A stretch of DNA of 64,000 bases from contig NC_064760.1 of NCBI RefSeq assembly GCF_011397635.1, positions 32,259,856 through 32,323,855 of the forward strand. The letters are read 5' to 3'. This DNA comes from Epinephelus fuscoguttatus. Taxonomy: Eukaryota; Chordata; Actinopteri; Perciformes; Serranidae. Under the pieces are notes generated by a model. That model did not search any database and was not told the DNA's origin. It saw only the letters and a list, made by a program, of their open reading frames with translations. Positions 39,715 to 51,700 of the stretch are shown here, piece by piece (position 1 is the first letter of the stretch; each line of letters begins with the position of its first letter). The position numbers and the translations under genes were made by a program.

Positions 39715-42600
39715 GGGTTTGCGTGCATGCAAACACACACTTAATGCAGATGACTATAGCAGTATCCTCCTGGGAGTCTCATCTACCATAGTTGAAAGAA
39801 GCAGGTTGTTTGAATTATGATCTAACAATAGTGTTCCACTCCCACTCTATAAATGAATCCAATACTGGCATATCTATCATTACCACAGGACCTGCACTCA
39901 GCTTGCTTCTTTTTATTTGGAACGAGTTTTGGAAATCAATCCAGGCCTACTCTGCTTTGCACAAACCACCCTGCAGGTTATGATAATTCCTCTCTGTTTC
40001 CAGATTCCCTGTACATAAACTGCAGTCTGTGGCATTGATCAGGTTTAGTGCGTCTCCCTCACTTCCTGCCTGCTTCCTTGGAGATCTCTGTCTGCTGTAC
40101 TTATCTGCTGGGTGATATAGAGTAACATATACACTGGTAGTCTTTTTCCCGAGACATGCTTTCCTTCACCTTGCAGTGCAACTGACTGCAGTGTGAGGTG
40201 TGTAATGAAGGTTTGAAACTCCATTAAAGTATTGATTTGTAGGTGAAGTTTACCTCTTCTACTGTGGGATAAGAGCTTGTGTGCAGCTTTAAATAAAAAC
40301 TGCGTGTTCATGTCTGGGAGTCTGTATTAGAGAGGCAGAGTGAGTGAGAGAGGTATGGACAGTGTGCATGCGTGTGTGCCACAGGAATGTGCACCAGAGT
40401 GTGTGTGCGTGAGAGAGAGAGACAGTGTATGTGTGAGTTATATAGCCCCGGGGAGCTGCTATGGTCATATTTTAATAACTCACAGTATGTTGGATTATGT
40501 ACTGTGGGCTTGTAATATCACACCGTCAGGGCAAAGCCCTAACAGATTCTCTGTTAGCTGGCCCTTAGCAGAAAAAAAAACACATATCAGGGGACTCGCC
40601 AAAACATTGTTTTCAGTTCTGCAGCACTTGTGAAAATGTGAGCTCCCACATGATTCCAGTTCAAAGGTATGCCTTCGCCGTTTTGTCTGCCTCAGCACGC
40701 AGCGCTCTCTCTCCCGGCCACAATGAACAGAGCTCCAGGTTTAATAGGCCTTAAGTAGCGCACCCCCTTTGCTGCCTTTGAAGAGCAAACACTCTCTTGC
40801 TCGCGCACACACTCATATATATACTCACACATTGCTGTGTGAGCAATAAAAAACAGTGGAACAGTGGCTAGTTCTCTCTCTGACACATCAAAAGGAGAGC
40901 TAAGGGGAGTAATGTGTGGAATGATGTGTGTGTAGACCAAGGCCGGGATGCCATTCATGGTTGTAGTGTTGTGGTTTTAACTGCCGGAGGAGGCTTTAAG
41001 GCTGTGGCTGGCGAGTTCTATACAGTAGTGTTAACACACAGCCTGCTGCAATCTCAAGTGCTGTTAGTGCATTAAAAAAAAGACTTGCTTCAGTGTCTTT
41101 TTTTTTACCTGGACAAAGTACAGAGATATAACTATATGACTGTCATGTGCTTAAGAGAATACCTGCAATATCACTTTACGTATCTCACGCTATAAAGCAA
41201 TAAAGACCATAAACAGCACTGTGTAGCTAACGTCCTGTTTTTGAGAGAAAGAAAGTGAAACTGAACTAGCTTGCACACACAGTATGGGTGCATCTGTGTG
41301 GGTGTGTGCTTGCATGTAAGCACATATGCATGTTCACGTGTCTGACTGTGAGCTATCGTATAACTCAGGCACTGAAGGAGAAGGAGAAAGTTACAATTAG
41401 CCCTCCGCCGAGAGCGTAGCCCCATCCTATAAGGTATGTTTACGCTTTAGTCATGCGGTAATTACATATGTCGTCTTTTGTTTTCTATTCCCCATAAAGT
41501 GCGGAACATAATGAGGGAAAAGGCAAATTAGAAGAGAAAAAAAAAGATACTTCACTGTGCTTTTTGTCTTCAAGCTCACTTAGGCCTCGGAGAACGTCTA
41601 TGGGGTTTGAAATGGGAGAACAGGAGGGGGGGAAGAGTGGACCGTTAAGAGGGACTTTGCTTCTCCAGATGGGAAACTTCTGTTAAGCTGTAATGAGAAT
41701 GCATAATGACGCAAACAAGCTTGATGGAGCTAGACATGGCAGCGCCTTCATTCAGGAATATGAGACCAAAAAACTAACTTTCTGTTTTTGCTTTCTTTTT
41801 TTTTTTTCTTTTTTTTTTTACCCTCTATGATATCCATTCCGAGCTTTAAGTGGAGGAGAAATGTCTTCATTAAATGTTTAAGGGAACATGTTTCATTTCT
41901 TTTTCATTTTCTATTTTTCCCCAAGCCATGCCCAACAGGGAGGGACGATGAAAAGGCAAGTACAAATGATAGAAAAACAAAGAATAGGAGTGACTGCTCC
42001 TAATGGGACTGTTTTCAGCAGCTGCATTAACAAGCCTGTTTGATTTCCTTCTCCTAAGTGAAGTTGTCAGCCCATGTGTCCAGCGCTCTATGTTTAGCAT
42101 GTCTAAAAGAGTTGTGTTTTCTGGCACCGGCCGATAATAAATGCTAAAGGGTGACCTTACGTGTCTTTCCCTCGTGTTGCTCCACGGTCATTCTCAAAAC
42201 AGACCGAGAAGTTCTCAGGTCAAGAATCCATCACCGGGGTTTTTTACAATAACACGCATTTCCATAGCGGCTCTGTGAGAAAAAGGCCTCGGGGACTGTA
42301 GGAGAGCTGCCTCTGGTTGTGGTGAACTCTCCCTCTTTTAAAACATCATAAGGCAACACATTACATTCAATTGAATCTCTGGTGTGTTAAATAAGGTTAA
42401 AATACTTGTACCTCTCTGAGTGTGGTTCTTTACATATGCAAATGCGGGAATACGGAATTGTCTGCTCTCATTTCCATAACGTGAATCATGAATACGCTTT
42501 AGATTTGCTCAGTTGATTTCCAGTTACGCTCGGGAACAAAATCCATATTTGGCACTGTAAAAGGGAGCAAAGATTAGAGTTTTGACAGGAATGCCAGATT

Positions 42601-42604
<4 letters not shown>

Positions 42605-42660
<56 letters not shown>
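42605..42660. repeat. (AC)n microsatellite
   Basis: Twenty-eight uninterrupted AC units followed by ATATAT. Confidence 0.98.
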
Positions 42661-42666
<6 letters not shown>

Positions 42667-43559
42667 GCAGTAAAACACACACCTTTCATAGACCAGTGTG
42701 TTGTGAAAGAGTCCTATGATTGTGAGTTACTTTACCATGACTGTTTTGATGAAAATGTATTGCCTTGTCCTTGGAAATGTGGCACAGCAGTCGATATGGT
42801 TCTACAGACTCGGTAATACTCTCCACTGTGAAGGCTACAGACTAAAGACGCTCTTCGACTGATGAAACAATAGAGGAAGGGGGTGGGGGGGTGGGGGGGT
42901 TAGGGGAAGCATTCTTTTGCAGAGTCTGCATTATTGGATTTGGATCGTAACATGGTAGTATCAAGTTAGGAGGAGAAGGGCCTGTGAATATCACGTTGGA
43001 ATCACAATAGACAAGGGCCGATTGTTATTGCACAGCGCTTCCATTAATAATTCAATCATTTGACCCGTGACATGATTTCCCGTAAAACAATCTGATCCTC
43101 TGAGGCCTGATAGAGATATTTGAAATCTATGGATGTGTGTGTGGTATGCGTGTATGTCTGTTTTGACCTTCCCCAGTATGACACAGAGCCGATGCCTGAG
43201 GCTACAACTACAAGTATAATATTTAGAGGAGAGAAGAGGAGAAGGAGAGACAAGATATCAGAAAGTGTGTGTGTACCGCAGCTGAAGTGTGCTGCAGCAT
43301 TTCCCCGAAACTAAAGATGTGACTGCCCCCAAGGGTGCTCCAATAAGCGCGCCACAGAAATGGAAGGCCTTTACACAAACTGTGCACTTAAAAAACTGAG
43401 CAGCACTCTGGAAGTACACACAGAAAATCAGAGTATGCAGAGTGCATTAAATATAAAAACAGTGAGTGAGAGAGTGGAAACAAAGTCAGTAATATCATAA
43501 TGCATTGTTTAAGGGATCACTACTGACAGGGTAAATGTTGCTGTTCCAACTCTGGCCTG

Positions 43560-43561
<2 letters not shown>

Positions 43562-43618
<57 letters not shown>
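43562..43618. repeat. (CA)n microsatellite
   Basis: About 28 uninterrupted CA units. Confidence 0.98.
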
Positions 43619-43622
<4 letters not shown>

Positions 43623-44817
43623 GCATGGATGAATGGAGGGTTGTGAATGAACACACAGTTGCACATACACACTAAATAACAACACGCTCACACGCATGTG
43701 CGGGGAGAAAAGCAGGGGTGCCATCTATCAGGCTGCAGACGGGAGCCTTGGAAGGGGAAATCTGTCCTGTGATGGCCGTAAATGAGGGCTGTGGCGGCGC
43801 TGTCACATTGCGTTTGGCTGGGACGCAGGAGCTACGAGGGCCCTACGAGGGGTGGAGGGCATGGACACTGTGTACTGATATAATGAACCAGGGAGATGGC
43901 TGGAGCATGGGCAGACGCTGGGATTCTGTCACAGCTAGTGGTTGTTCTACTGCTGCTGCTGCAAAAAAGAAGAAGGAAGGAAAGAGGAGAGAAACTAAAT
44001 TGAGTGCAGAGAAGAGGAGTGGGGAAGAGGCGAAGGCAATGATCAAGACTGAAAAACAGAAGGAGAATGAGAGACAGAGAAGGGCCAGGGAATGCATAAG
44101 CAGACCCGCAAGAAAAACACTGCACTAATCGCTGTTGGATTGGTGAGGCAATACCAGTGTTATACCAGAAGAATATTTACTCTAATTAGAGCCAGCTAAT
44201 GTGTCTCCAGGTATAAAGGCTGTCGGCACTTCCTTGAGAATAATTAGAAGCACAGAGCATGTATTGTCCAGGAGAGCGCCGCAGAGCTCCCTTTGTACAT
44301 CATTAACAGTTCACTGACAACAAAAGCAGAGTTAATAGAATGTAATGTGGTCTCCTCACCCATCCGTTTGTTCAAATGGTCATTAGGGTAATGCAGAATA
44401 ATTCCTTCCTTCTGTGCTTCAGCCCAAAATGACTCCTCCCACCTCCCATGTGCCCCTTTTTTTTGCTAAAGTCCTGCCTCCATTTGCCTCTCTTTCCCCT
44501 CGACGGGAGAATATTCTCCAACCCTCTGTCCTCCACATCAAGATGATAAACATGATTTCACGGCGCGTTACAATCATCAGTCTTCGTAAAACACACGAAA
44601 TCCTCTATAAAAGAATTAATTCTGCTTTGGAGAGACAGAGCCAAATGTATAGATTTACAATTCCACACTCGAGTTCCCCCCACCATGTTTTAATGCATCA
44701 TAAACACTTGGTGTTTTTTGGTCTCTGTTCCAATAAAAACAGAGCGCGCGGGGGTGTAATATCTGGAGCTGGGGGAAATTAAAGCTGAAGTTCCTCTCCT
44801 CCTCAGTGCACTCCCAG

Positions 44818-44820
<3 letters not shown>

Positions 44821-44870
<50 letters not shown>
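44821..44870. repeat. (AC)n microsatellite
   Basis: Twenty-five uninterrupted AC units. A second interrupted CA tract lies at 44986-45031. Confidence 0.98.
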
Positions 44871-44872
<2 letters not shown>

Positions 44873-47572
44873 TTAATCAGCAGCCCAGAGAGAAATCTAA
44901 GACCACATCTACACCCAGTGGAGGGAACCTGATACAACCACATCTTTCCCCCCTTCCCACATTCCCCTCTTTCTCTTAATCATCAACACACACACACACA
45001 CACACGTACACGCACACACACATACACACACGCTGCTGCTGATAAATTAGATGCAAGGTTCAGTATGATTAACTAAAGTTAATGAAGACTGAAAGTGATC
45101 TCAAACAACGAAACCATAGAAGGGAAGTCTTTGAAACCATGAAGAGTGCATTAGAAAAGCAGTGGACATTCTTTTTCCATTTCTGCCTGTGCTGCTATTT
45201 CCAAAAGTCCTTTCAGTGTGCGGTGACAAACATAACCCTTCTGACTGGTGGAAAAATAAATCATACTTTCAAGTGAAGACAAATGCCTTATCCGCTGGGA
45301 GTAGCCTCAGGCTATAGTCATAATGGCCTCCCTCTCTCTCCTTTTTCTGCCTCCCCTTGTCTCGCTCTCTTTCTTTTTGTCTCCAGGCAGGGAGTTTCCC
45401 TGAACTAGTCTGAAATGTCCACCCAAAAATCAGCCTTACGCAGCACAAAGCTAGCTCAGGGCACATGAGAAGAAAGGTGGATATTCCTGTTTTAAGACTT
45501 ATTTAAGGGTGAACTCCAAAATGGCGAGAGCTACTTTAAAGTCCCAGAGGCGAAACTGCTGCTCGGCTGCAAGGTTGAGCAAACAAGAGAAAACTTATCA
45601 GTCACATCTTTGACTATCAAAACATAGTAACACTCAAACGCATGGCACAAAGTCGTTACTCATGTCTGATCTTGTGTGGCGGCTATAAAATCATGGATTT
45701 CCTAACCCTGTGTGAGTGTGCTTGGGTCCCGGCTCCAGGCTTGGCTCGGCGCAGGGCAGGCCAGCTGCAGAAGTCTGTCTCCTCTCCTCTCTCTCCCCTC
45801 CTCTCCTCTCAGTGCTATCAGGTTGCCTCTCCTCCTCCTTCAGCCCATTACACAGGCCTCTTTATGCTGCGCTAAAAGCTGCTCATGTTCAAACACTCCT
45901 GGGAAAAGCTCCTTAAAACACGTCAGGAAGAGAGGCCCTGTCTGGTAAAATATTAATAGGAAGTTAATTGGTTGTTAATGGACTGGTGCTTGGGTTGGAA
46001 TCGCCCTCCATTAGATAGGCCACAGAAACAACCCATTCAGGGGTGTCATCTTACCACCTCCACAATCTAATTGTTTTCCGGTCACTGTAGCCGTGAGTTG
46101 CGGTAACCTGGTGTTAAAGACATTATTGCTGGAGTTTTATGTAAGGTCCTGCAAGAAGTATTGTACCCGGTGCCAACCACATTTCCATGTGAGCTTGGTA
46201 TTGTGGGTGTTCAGTTACTTACGCGTCAAGTTTTGACTATCTGCGCTTCTCTTCTCTCTTTTGTGTCATCTTCTCACATTCAAAGTCACGTTTAAACTCT
46301 CTGCTCCCGTTAATCGCTCTCCACATCAGGAAATAGTTTGAGCTTTTGTTGTTTGTGGCCAGTGTGTTTGTGCTTTCTGTGGTTTGCCGTTACCCAACAG
46401 GAAAAATCCCTCTTCTGCTAGAGTAGGCATGTAATATTGATGCAGAGCAGACTCGGAGAAAACATAGAAATCAAATGGAATCCAAACTAAGTTCAAATGT
46501 CGACATCAACACATACATTTTTGATCATTGCAAACCTACGAGACGCCATTCCTTTTAAGGGGAAGCCACAGGGGCATGTGCAGCAGGGAATATATTTAGA
46601 AATAAGTGATATTTCAGCGTGTCTTTCGATCCCAACTTCGTTCAGCTCCAATTCATTTATGAGAGGGACAAATACTTGTTGAAAGAGGTCGTTCAGGAAA
46701 TGGGAGTTAAAATGGCGGTGGAGGTTTCCCGGGCAGACTGCTTTTTACAGTTTGGGCTTTTAAATGCGCCATTTAAAAATAAACCAGCTCTCAAAGATAT
46801 GTCATTTTCTCTTTAGGCCTACAGACATTTGTAAATATAAGAAAAAGCATTTTTTTCCTCTTCTATGAATAAAAATATAGATAATTTATTATATTCTAAT
46901 AATAAAACATTTTCTTGCAAATTATTTTTAACATTTTAAATATTTAACCATTAATTAAACCTCAGATCTAAATGCACTCTTTATTTACTCATCCCCTTCA
47001 ATGCTATGACCTCTCCTCTCGTGACTCTGACCACTTAATGGTAACCTTGTTCAAACATTGAGTGAATCCGTGTCCAATTACATTACAAAGCAAATGTCAA
47101 TGGATCCAACAGATGTTGTCCTACTCCACTTTTGCTGAGTGGATTGTAGATTCAACAGCCGCCACTAGATGGTACTGAAACACAGGCAGCCATTTCTGAT
47201 GTCAGCTCAGCAGACATGGTTGTTTGCTTCCAGGATAAATAGATGAAATAAATCAGCCAGGTTTCCTTGTTTGACTGTGATAAGTTCTAGTCTCCTGCTG
47301 GGATCTATTACCTGGCTGGGTGGAGACTGGGATAATCCTGAGGGTGTCTGCTGCAAAACTTGTCTGTGTGATGTTTTCTTAAAACTTGTCTATCCACTTG
47401 ACTGCATAGCAAAGTGAAATGAATCTATCAGACAGAGAAAAACAGGGAGATTACTGTGTTACCAATAGCATGCACTCTACAGACTTAAACTAGATTTGTG
47501 CTGCGACGCGACCGTGCACATTTCTTTCAACTCTCATTATGAACAAACAGATACACACTCATGCTTGAGTTC

Positions 47573-48567
47573 TTTATTACATGTTAAGCTGTAAGTGCTG
47601 CAACAAATGGGCGGATTCTTGGCTGGACCTTTAACGTTTAGCAAAAATGTCAGAAGCTACGATGAATACATGATGACACACTACAAAGCACTTGCAAAGA
47701 ACACTTTTTGAGAAACAGTAGAAAAGTTACAACAGTATGAAATGTCCACTCTGGAAAAAATTGTACTGGAATAACATTTTGACATTCAAAAACAAGCAAA
47801 CTTAAAAAAAAGAAAAAGTCACCCATAGTTAGTCGACTGAGCATTCTGTCCAGTTATTTTCTCCGGTGTGACCTTTTGATATCACAAATTCATAAATATA
47901 CATTTAATATACATATAAATTTGCACTGATGCAGTCGCTCGCGGTTTAAAACTGTATTTGTTTTGTCGACACCTAAAACTATTAGTCGACTATTATGTCT
48001 TTGGATGAGAAATGTTTTTACATTCAGGCGAGACAGCTTTGCTTCTTAGCATGCATGCCACAACCGTTTATTAACTGTCAATCAACTGTGTTCATCTCAG
48101 GCGCACACAATAAGAGTCATTGTTAAAAAAGCCAAATGTCACACCACTGCACACAGACAAGCTATGGTGATGTGAACTCTGCAAACGTGAACTGTCTCAC
48201 CTCCCGAAAATGAAATATTGCCCGCTGTCGGCTGTAAATATGAAGAAGTCTACATGCCAGGTGGTTAGCTTTTCATGAGTTTGTGTGGAGGAATGCATGC
48301 TAAAAAGTGTTTTAAATCAGCTCCAGAAACATTTGTTGTGTGTGATACAGATAACAGGCAGTAAGAAGAACAGAGTAGATGCAATTAGATTGGAAGAATG
48401 TGCTGTATGCCCTTCATAACCTCACTCTCACCCTGTAGGTAAAAAGGGGCTTATTTCACCTCATGAAATCATAAACCCAATTTTGCTGCTTCAGCTTTAC
48501 CAGAAATGGTCTGGGACTGGATGCCCGGAGCTCAAGTGCTGTATAGGACAATCAAAGAGGCTCCTCT
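47573..48567 (-). other. ar: Probable 3' UTR of ar
   Basis: This is the region after the ar stop on the minus strand. Candidate AATAAA signals on that strand lie at 48067-48072 (about 0.5 kb after the stop) and 47573-47578 (about 1 kb). Between them, around 47,825-48,000, repeated GTCGAC/AGTCGACTA motifs suggest an old hAT fragment. Which signal is used cannot be told from sequence alone. Confidence 0.35.
47825..48000. mobile_element. Possible hAT relic with AGTCGACTA motifs
   Basis: TTAGTCGACTGAGC at the left and TTAGTCGACTATTATGTC at the right, with GTCGACACC between, resemble termini of hAT-type fish repeats. Boundaries and family are uncertain. Confidence 0.35.
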
Positions 48568-48732
48568 CTAGGCTGTATCGTGGAAAAGGATGGGTTTGAC
48601 CATGCCCGAGAGGATCTTGGGCACATGGACGCTCACAATCTCCGAGATCATCTCTGGGAAGTTGACACGTGTCTGGAGGGACTGCGCTTGGACGAACAGA
48701 TCATAGGTGAACTGGTGTAACTTCCTCACAAT
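48568..48732 (-). CDS. ar: ar exon 8: helices 11-12, AF-2 and stop
   Basis: The exon is 165 nt, ending in TAG. It encodes [32 protein letters not shown] and [13 protein letters not shown]. The Phe-Thr pair in HQFTYDL (human Phe876-Thr877) that contacts the steroid D ring is kept, and helix 12 is intact, so ligand-dependent activation looks possible. The C-terminus FHDTA differs from human FHTQ. Confidence 0.96.
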   Translation of the reverse strand: MVRKLHQFTYDLFVQAQSLQTRVNFPEMISEIVSVHVPKILSGMVKPILFHDTA

Positions 48733-51700
48733 CTGACAATAAAAGAAAGAGGAGACAGGGGTTATTAGTGACAAAGATGTGACGTGTGAAATGTGTACAG
48801 CGCTAAAAAAGAACAAAGCCTGCAGATAAAAGAGGAAATAGCAAATGACACTGAAGCCTGACATGAGCTTTAAGAGGTGACTTAAAAAGATGACACTCAT
48901 TGTGATGCTCTAAGCCCTGAAGGCAGGGTAATGCCAAAGAGGTCTGAACTGCAAAGTCTTGATCAACTCTGGTTTTCTGCCTAAAGGGCCCTGCTGCCAG
49001 ACAATCCCTGGCTGCCCTCCAGCTCATAAGGCATTAGAAGATCTAAGATGTGAGTGGGACACTGACAAAGCTGAGCCTTTAAGAGTAAATCCACAGTGAA
49101 AGACATGAGGCTGAAACTGCTGCAGCTCAGCTCTCTTTGGGAGGAAACTTTCCAGCTCTTCTGGTCACGCCCCCGACCACTGATGTCACAGATTTTTTCT
49201 TAGACTGTTCCTACCAATCAGTATTCCAAGTTTTAATGGTAGTGAGGAGGAAAGCAGTTAATCTGCACCCTCTAGTGGGTGCATCCCTACTATCTTGAGT
49301 TTCAAGATTTTTTTCAAAACCCGTGTAAGCATGGTTTTTGTGTCTCAAGGTAGGCTTTCTTTCAGGTTTTATTCATCTTGGCTATATGTGTGCGTAAAGC
49401 AGGGGGATGTCCACAATAAAGAAAACATACATAAAAAAACAACACTCACATTCAAATACATTCACTAAGACCCTTTAAAGGTCCACTGTGTAGGATTTAT
49501 GGGGAATATATTGGCAGAAATACAATATAATATATTAAGTTCGACTTCTTTAGTGGATATAACCACCTAAAAGTAAGAACTGTAGTGTTCTCCTTACATC
49601 AGAATAAGCTGCTAATATCTACACAGGGCTCAGGTCCTTGTCTACAGAGATCGCATGTGTCTACAGCAGCCCAGAATGGACAAACCAAACACAGGCTCTA
49701 GACAGGGCCAATCGTGTTTTCTCATCAGCCATTGAAGTTAGAGGCCCCTTTGCTATGAGCAGTGGAGTGTGACTTTTCCACATGAAACTGTATTATTCAG
49801 TGTTTTACCACTTAAAATCTCCTTCTGAGGAAGAGACCTCTGCAGATAAATCGGCTTCTGGTAAAAACTTCCTGAATGTCTAGATCTTGGTGAGCACAGA
49901 TTAGCAGGTGCTAGGATAGTGGCTTTGAAAAAAACTGATCTGTAAAGTGTAACTGCTTTATTAAGTGTTTCTACTGGTTTAAATCACAGGGTCCGTTTGT
50001 TTTTCAGAGGAGGAGACCTCTGTGGGCAATTCGGCTCTCAGTAAAAACCTCCTGACTGTTCATATCAGAAATAAGGTGAGCACACATAGTAGACACCGGG
50101 CAAGTGGCCCATCTGTGACATGCCAAAAAGCACAGAAGACAGTGATCTGTAACTTGAAACTACTTAATTCTGTGTTTCTACTGATGAAAATCACCTGGTC
50201 TGAGGAGGAGACCTGAGGCCTGTACTACTAAGCAGGATTTGAAGTTTGCGAGGTAACTTCAAGGTTTACTCTTATAATGAACAGCTAACCTGCTGCGGAA
50301 CAGGTTAACTTCAGAGTATCACATCACAGCCTTTCAATACCCCGACCTCTGAACAATCACATCACTGAAGAAAAAAGTATCAATGAACAAAGTCCTGAGT
50401 CTCAGGTTAAAAAGAGCAACCTATATATTGTCATAGGTCAGTAGTAATAGTAGATCATTGCATTGTTTTGGGGCTCTATTTCCACTGGTGTTAAAACATT
50501 ATTTTATTTTTTATTTTAGTCGGCAGTGACAGTGTTGTTATTTTACTCTCTGATTCCATCCCTGCAGCTCAAAATAACGACACACCTGTGTTGTTAGAAC
50601 TGGGGAAAAAAGATAATATTTTATTAGAAAATAATCTACACACTGTTAATTGGCTCCTGTTATTATAAATGCAACATTTCAGTCAGACCTCATCAGTCAT
50701 TAACTACTTTCCCACCCTTTACTGTGGTAGCAGAAACAGTGCGGTGTTACGTTAAAGTGTTTTATGTGACATACTCATCATCATCAACCTAAATAGCAAA
50801 AAAAACAAAAAACAAAAAAACAACTCTATAATGATGTTGAGTATAGCCTGGTGATACCTATTCATTATTTTAGTCATGGCTGACGGTGACTTTTTGAATA
50901 GTATTTTCAATATTTCTGTTATGAGATTACAGATTATCACTTACATCCCACGCTACTGACATTTTACTGTCTGTCAGTCACAGACACTTTCCATACTGTT
51001 TCATTTCATATGATACGAAGTTGCCTACTTAATTCATGGTTCTGATGATGTCGCTGGTAATTTAACACTCCGGCCTCTTTCCCATGAACTCCCTCATGGC
51101 TGTAAACCCAGAGCTGACTAAACTGGTTGATAACCAGCTTTGTAGTACAGGTTATCCAGATGGCCTAGATACATGATGTTTTTTTTTTTATAGCTAGCAA
51201 ACAATTCATAAAAATGGAACATCGTTTAATTAAGTCATACTATCTCCTGCTCGGGAGTAAGTGCTCAAACAGAAATACTGCTGTAAAACAACAACAGACT
51301 TTATGACCCAGGTTTAACTTTAAGCTTTTTAAGACCCTTCACCATCAGACAAGTGACTCTGTGCCAGTGTTAACTGGCTCTGCAAACAGGCAACTATCCA
51401 GACTGAACTAGTGCGCCAGTAAAAGCAGATGTGTAACTTATTTATATTCTCATTCTCGTCTCACAAAACTTGGTCGATCTTCAATTTTCTTTTTATTGCT
51501 TTCATTTGCTCTAGATTTTATTTGGACAAATAAAATTCCCTCCCTCCCTCTCCAACCTAACCAGGACAGATCACACGTCGGCACTCTGAGCAGTTTCTTT
51601 ACCACTTAATGCAACTCTTATAATGTGCAGGTTTAAAAAACGTACAATCAGTTGCCTGCAGGTAGAACAAATATTAAAACAGCTTTAAGATCCTTCTAGG

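Larger units (their letters stand above)
36153..47560. other. Intergenic region without recognisable genes
   Basis: No supported exon. It contains long CA/TG microsatellites (listed separately) and assorted AT-rich DNA. The longest frames, such as 43718-44128, are low-complexity or purine-rich and have no family resemblance. Confidence 0.65.

Noticed and set aside
39459..39740. Frames made of Thr-His or Cys-Val repeats at CA/TG tracts
   Set aside because: They are translations of dinucleotide repeats; the same applies to the frames at 522-737, 42486-42689, 43509-43724 and 44655-44870.
43718..44128. 136-codon plus-strand frame
   Set aside because: The second half is a purine-rich Lys/Glu/Arg run from low-complexity DNA; no family resemblance and no conserved splice pattern.
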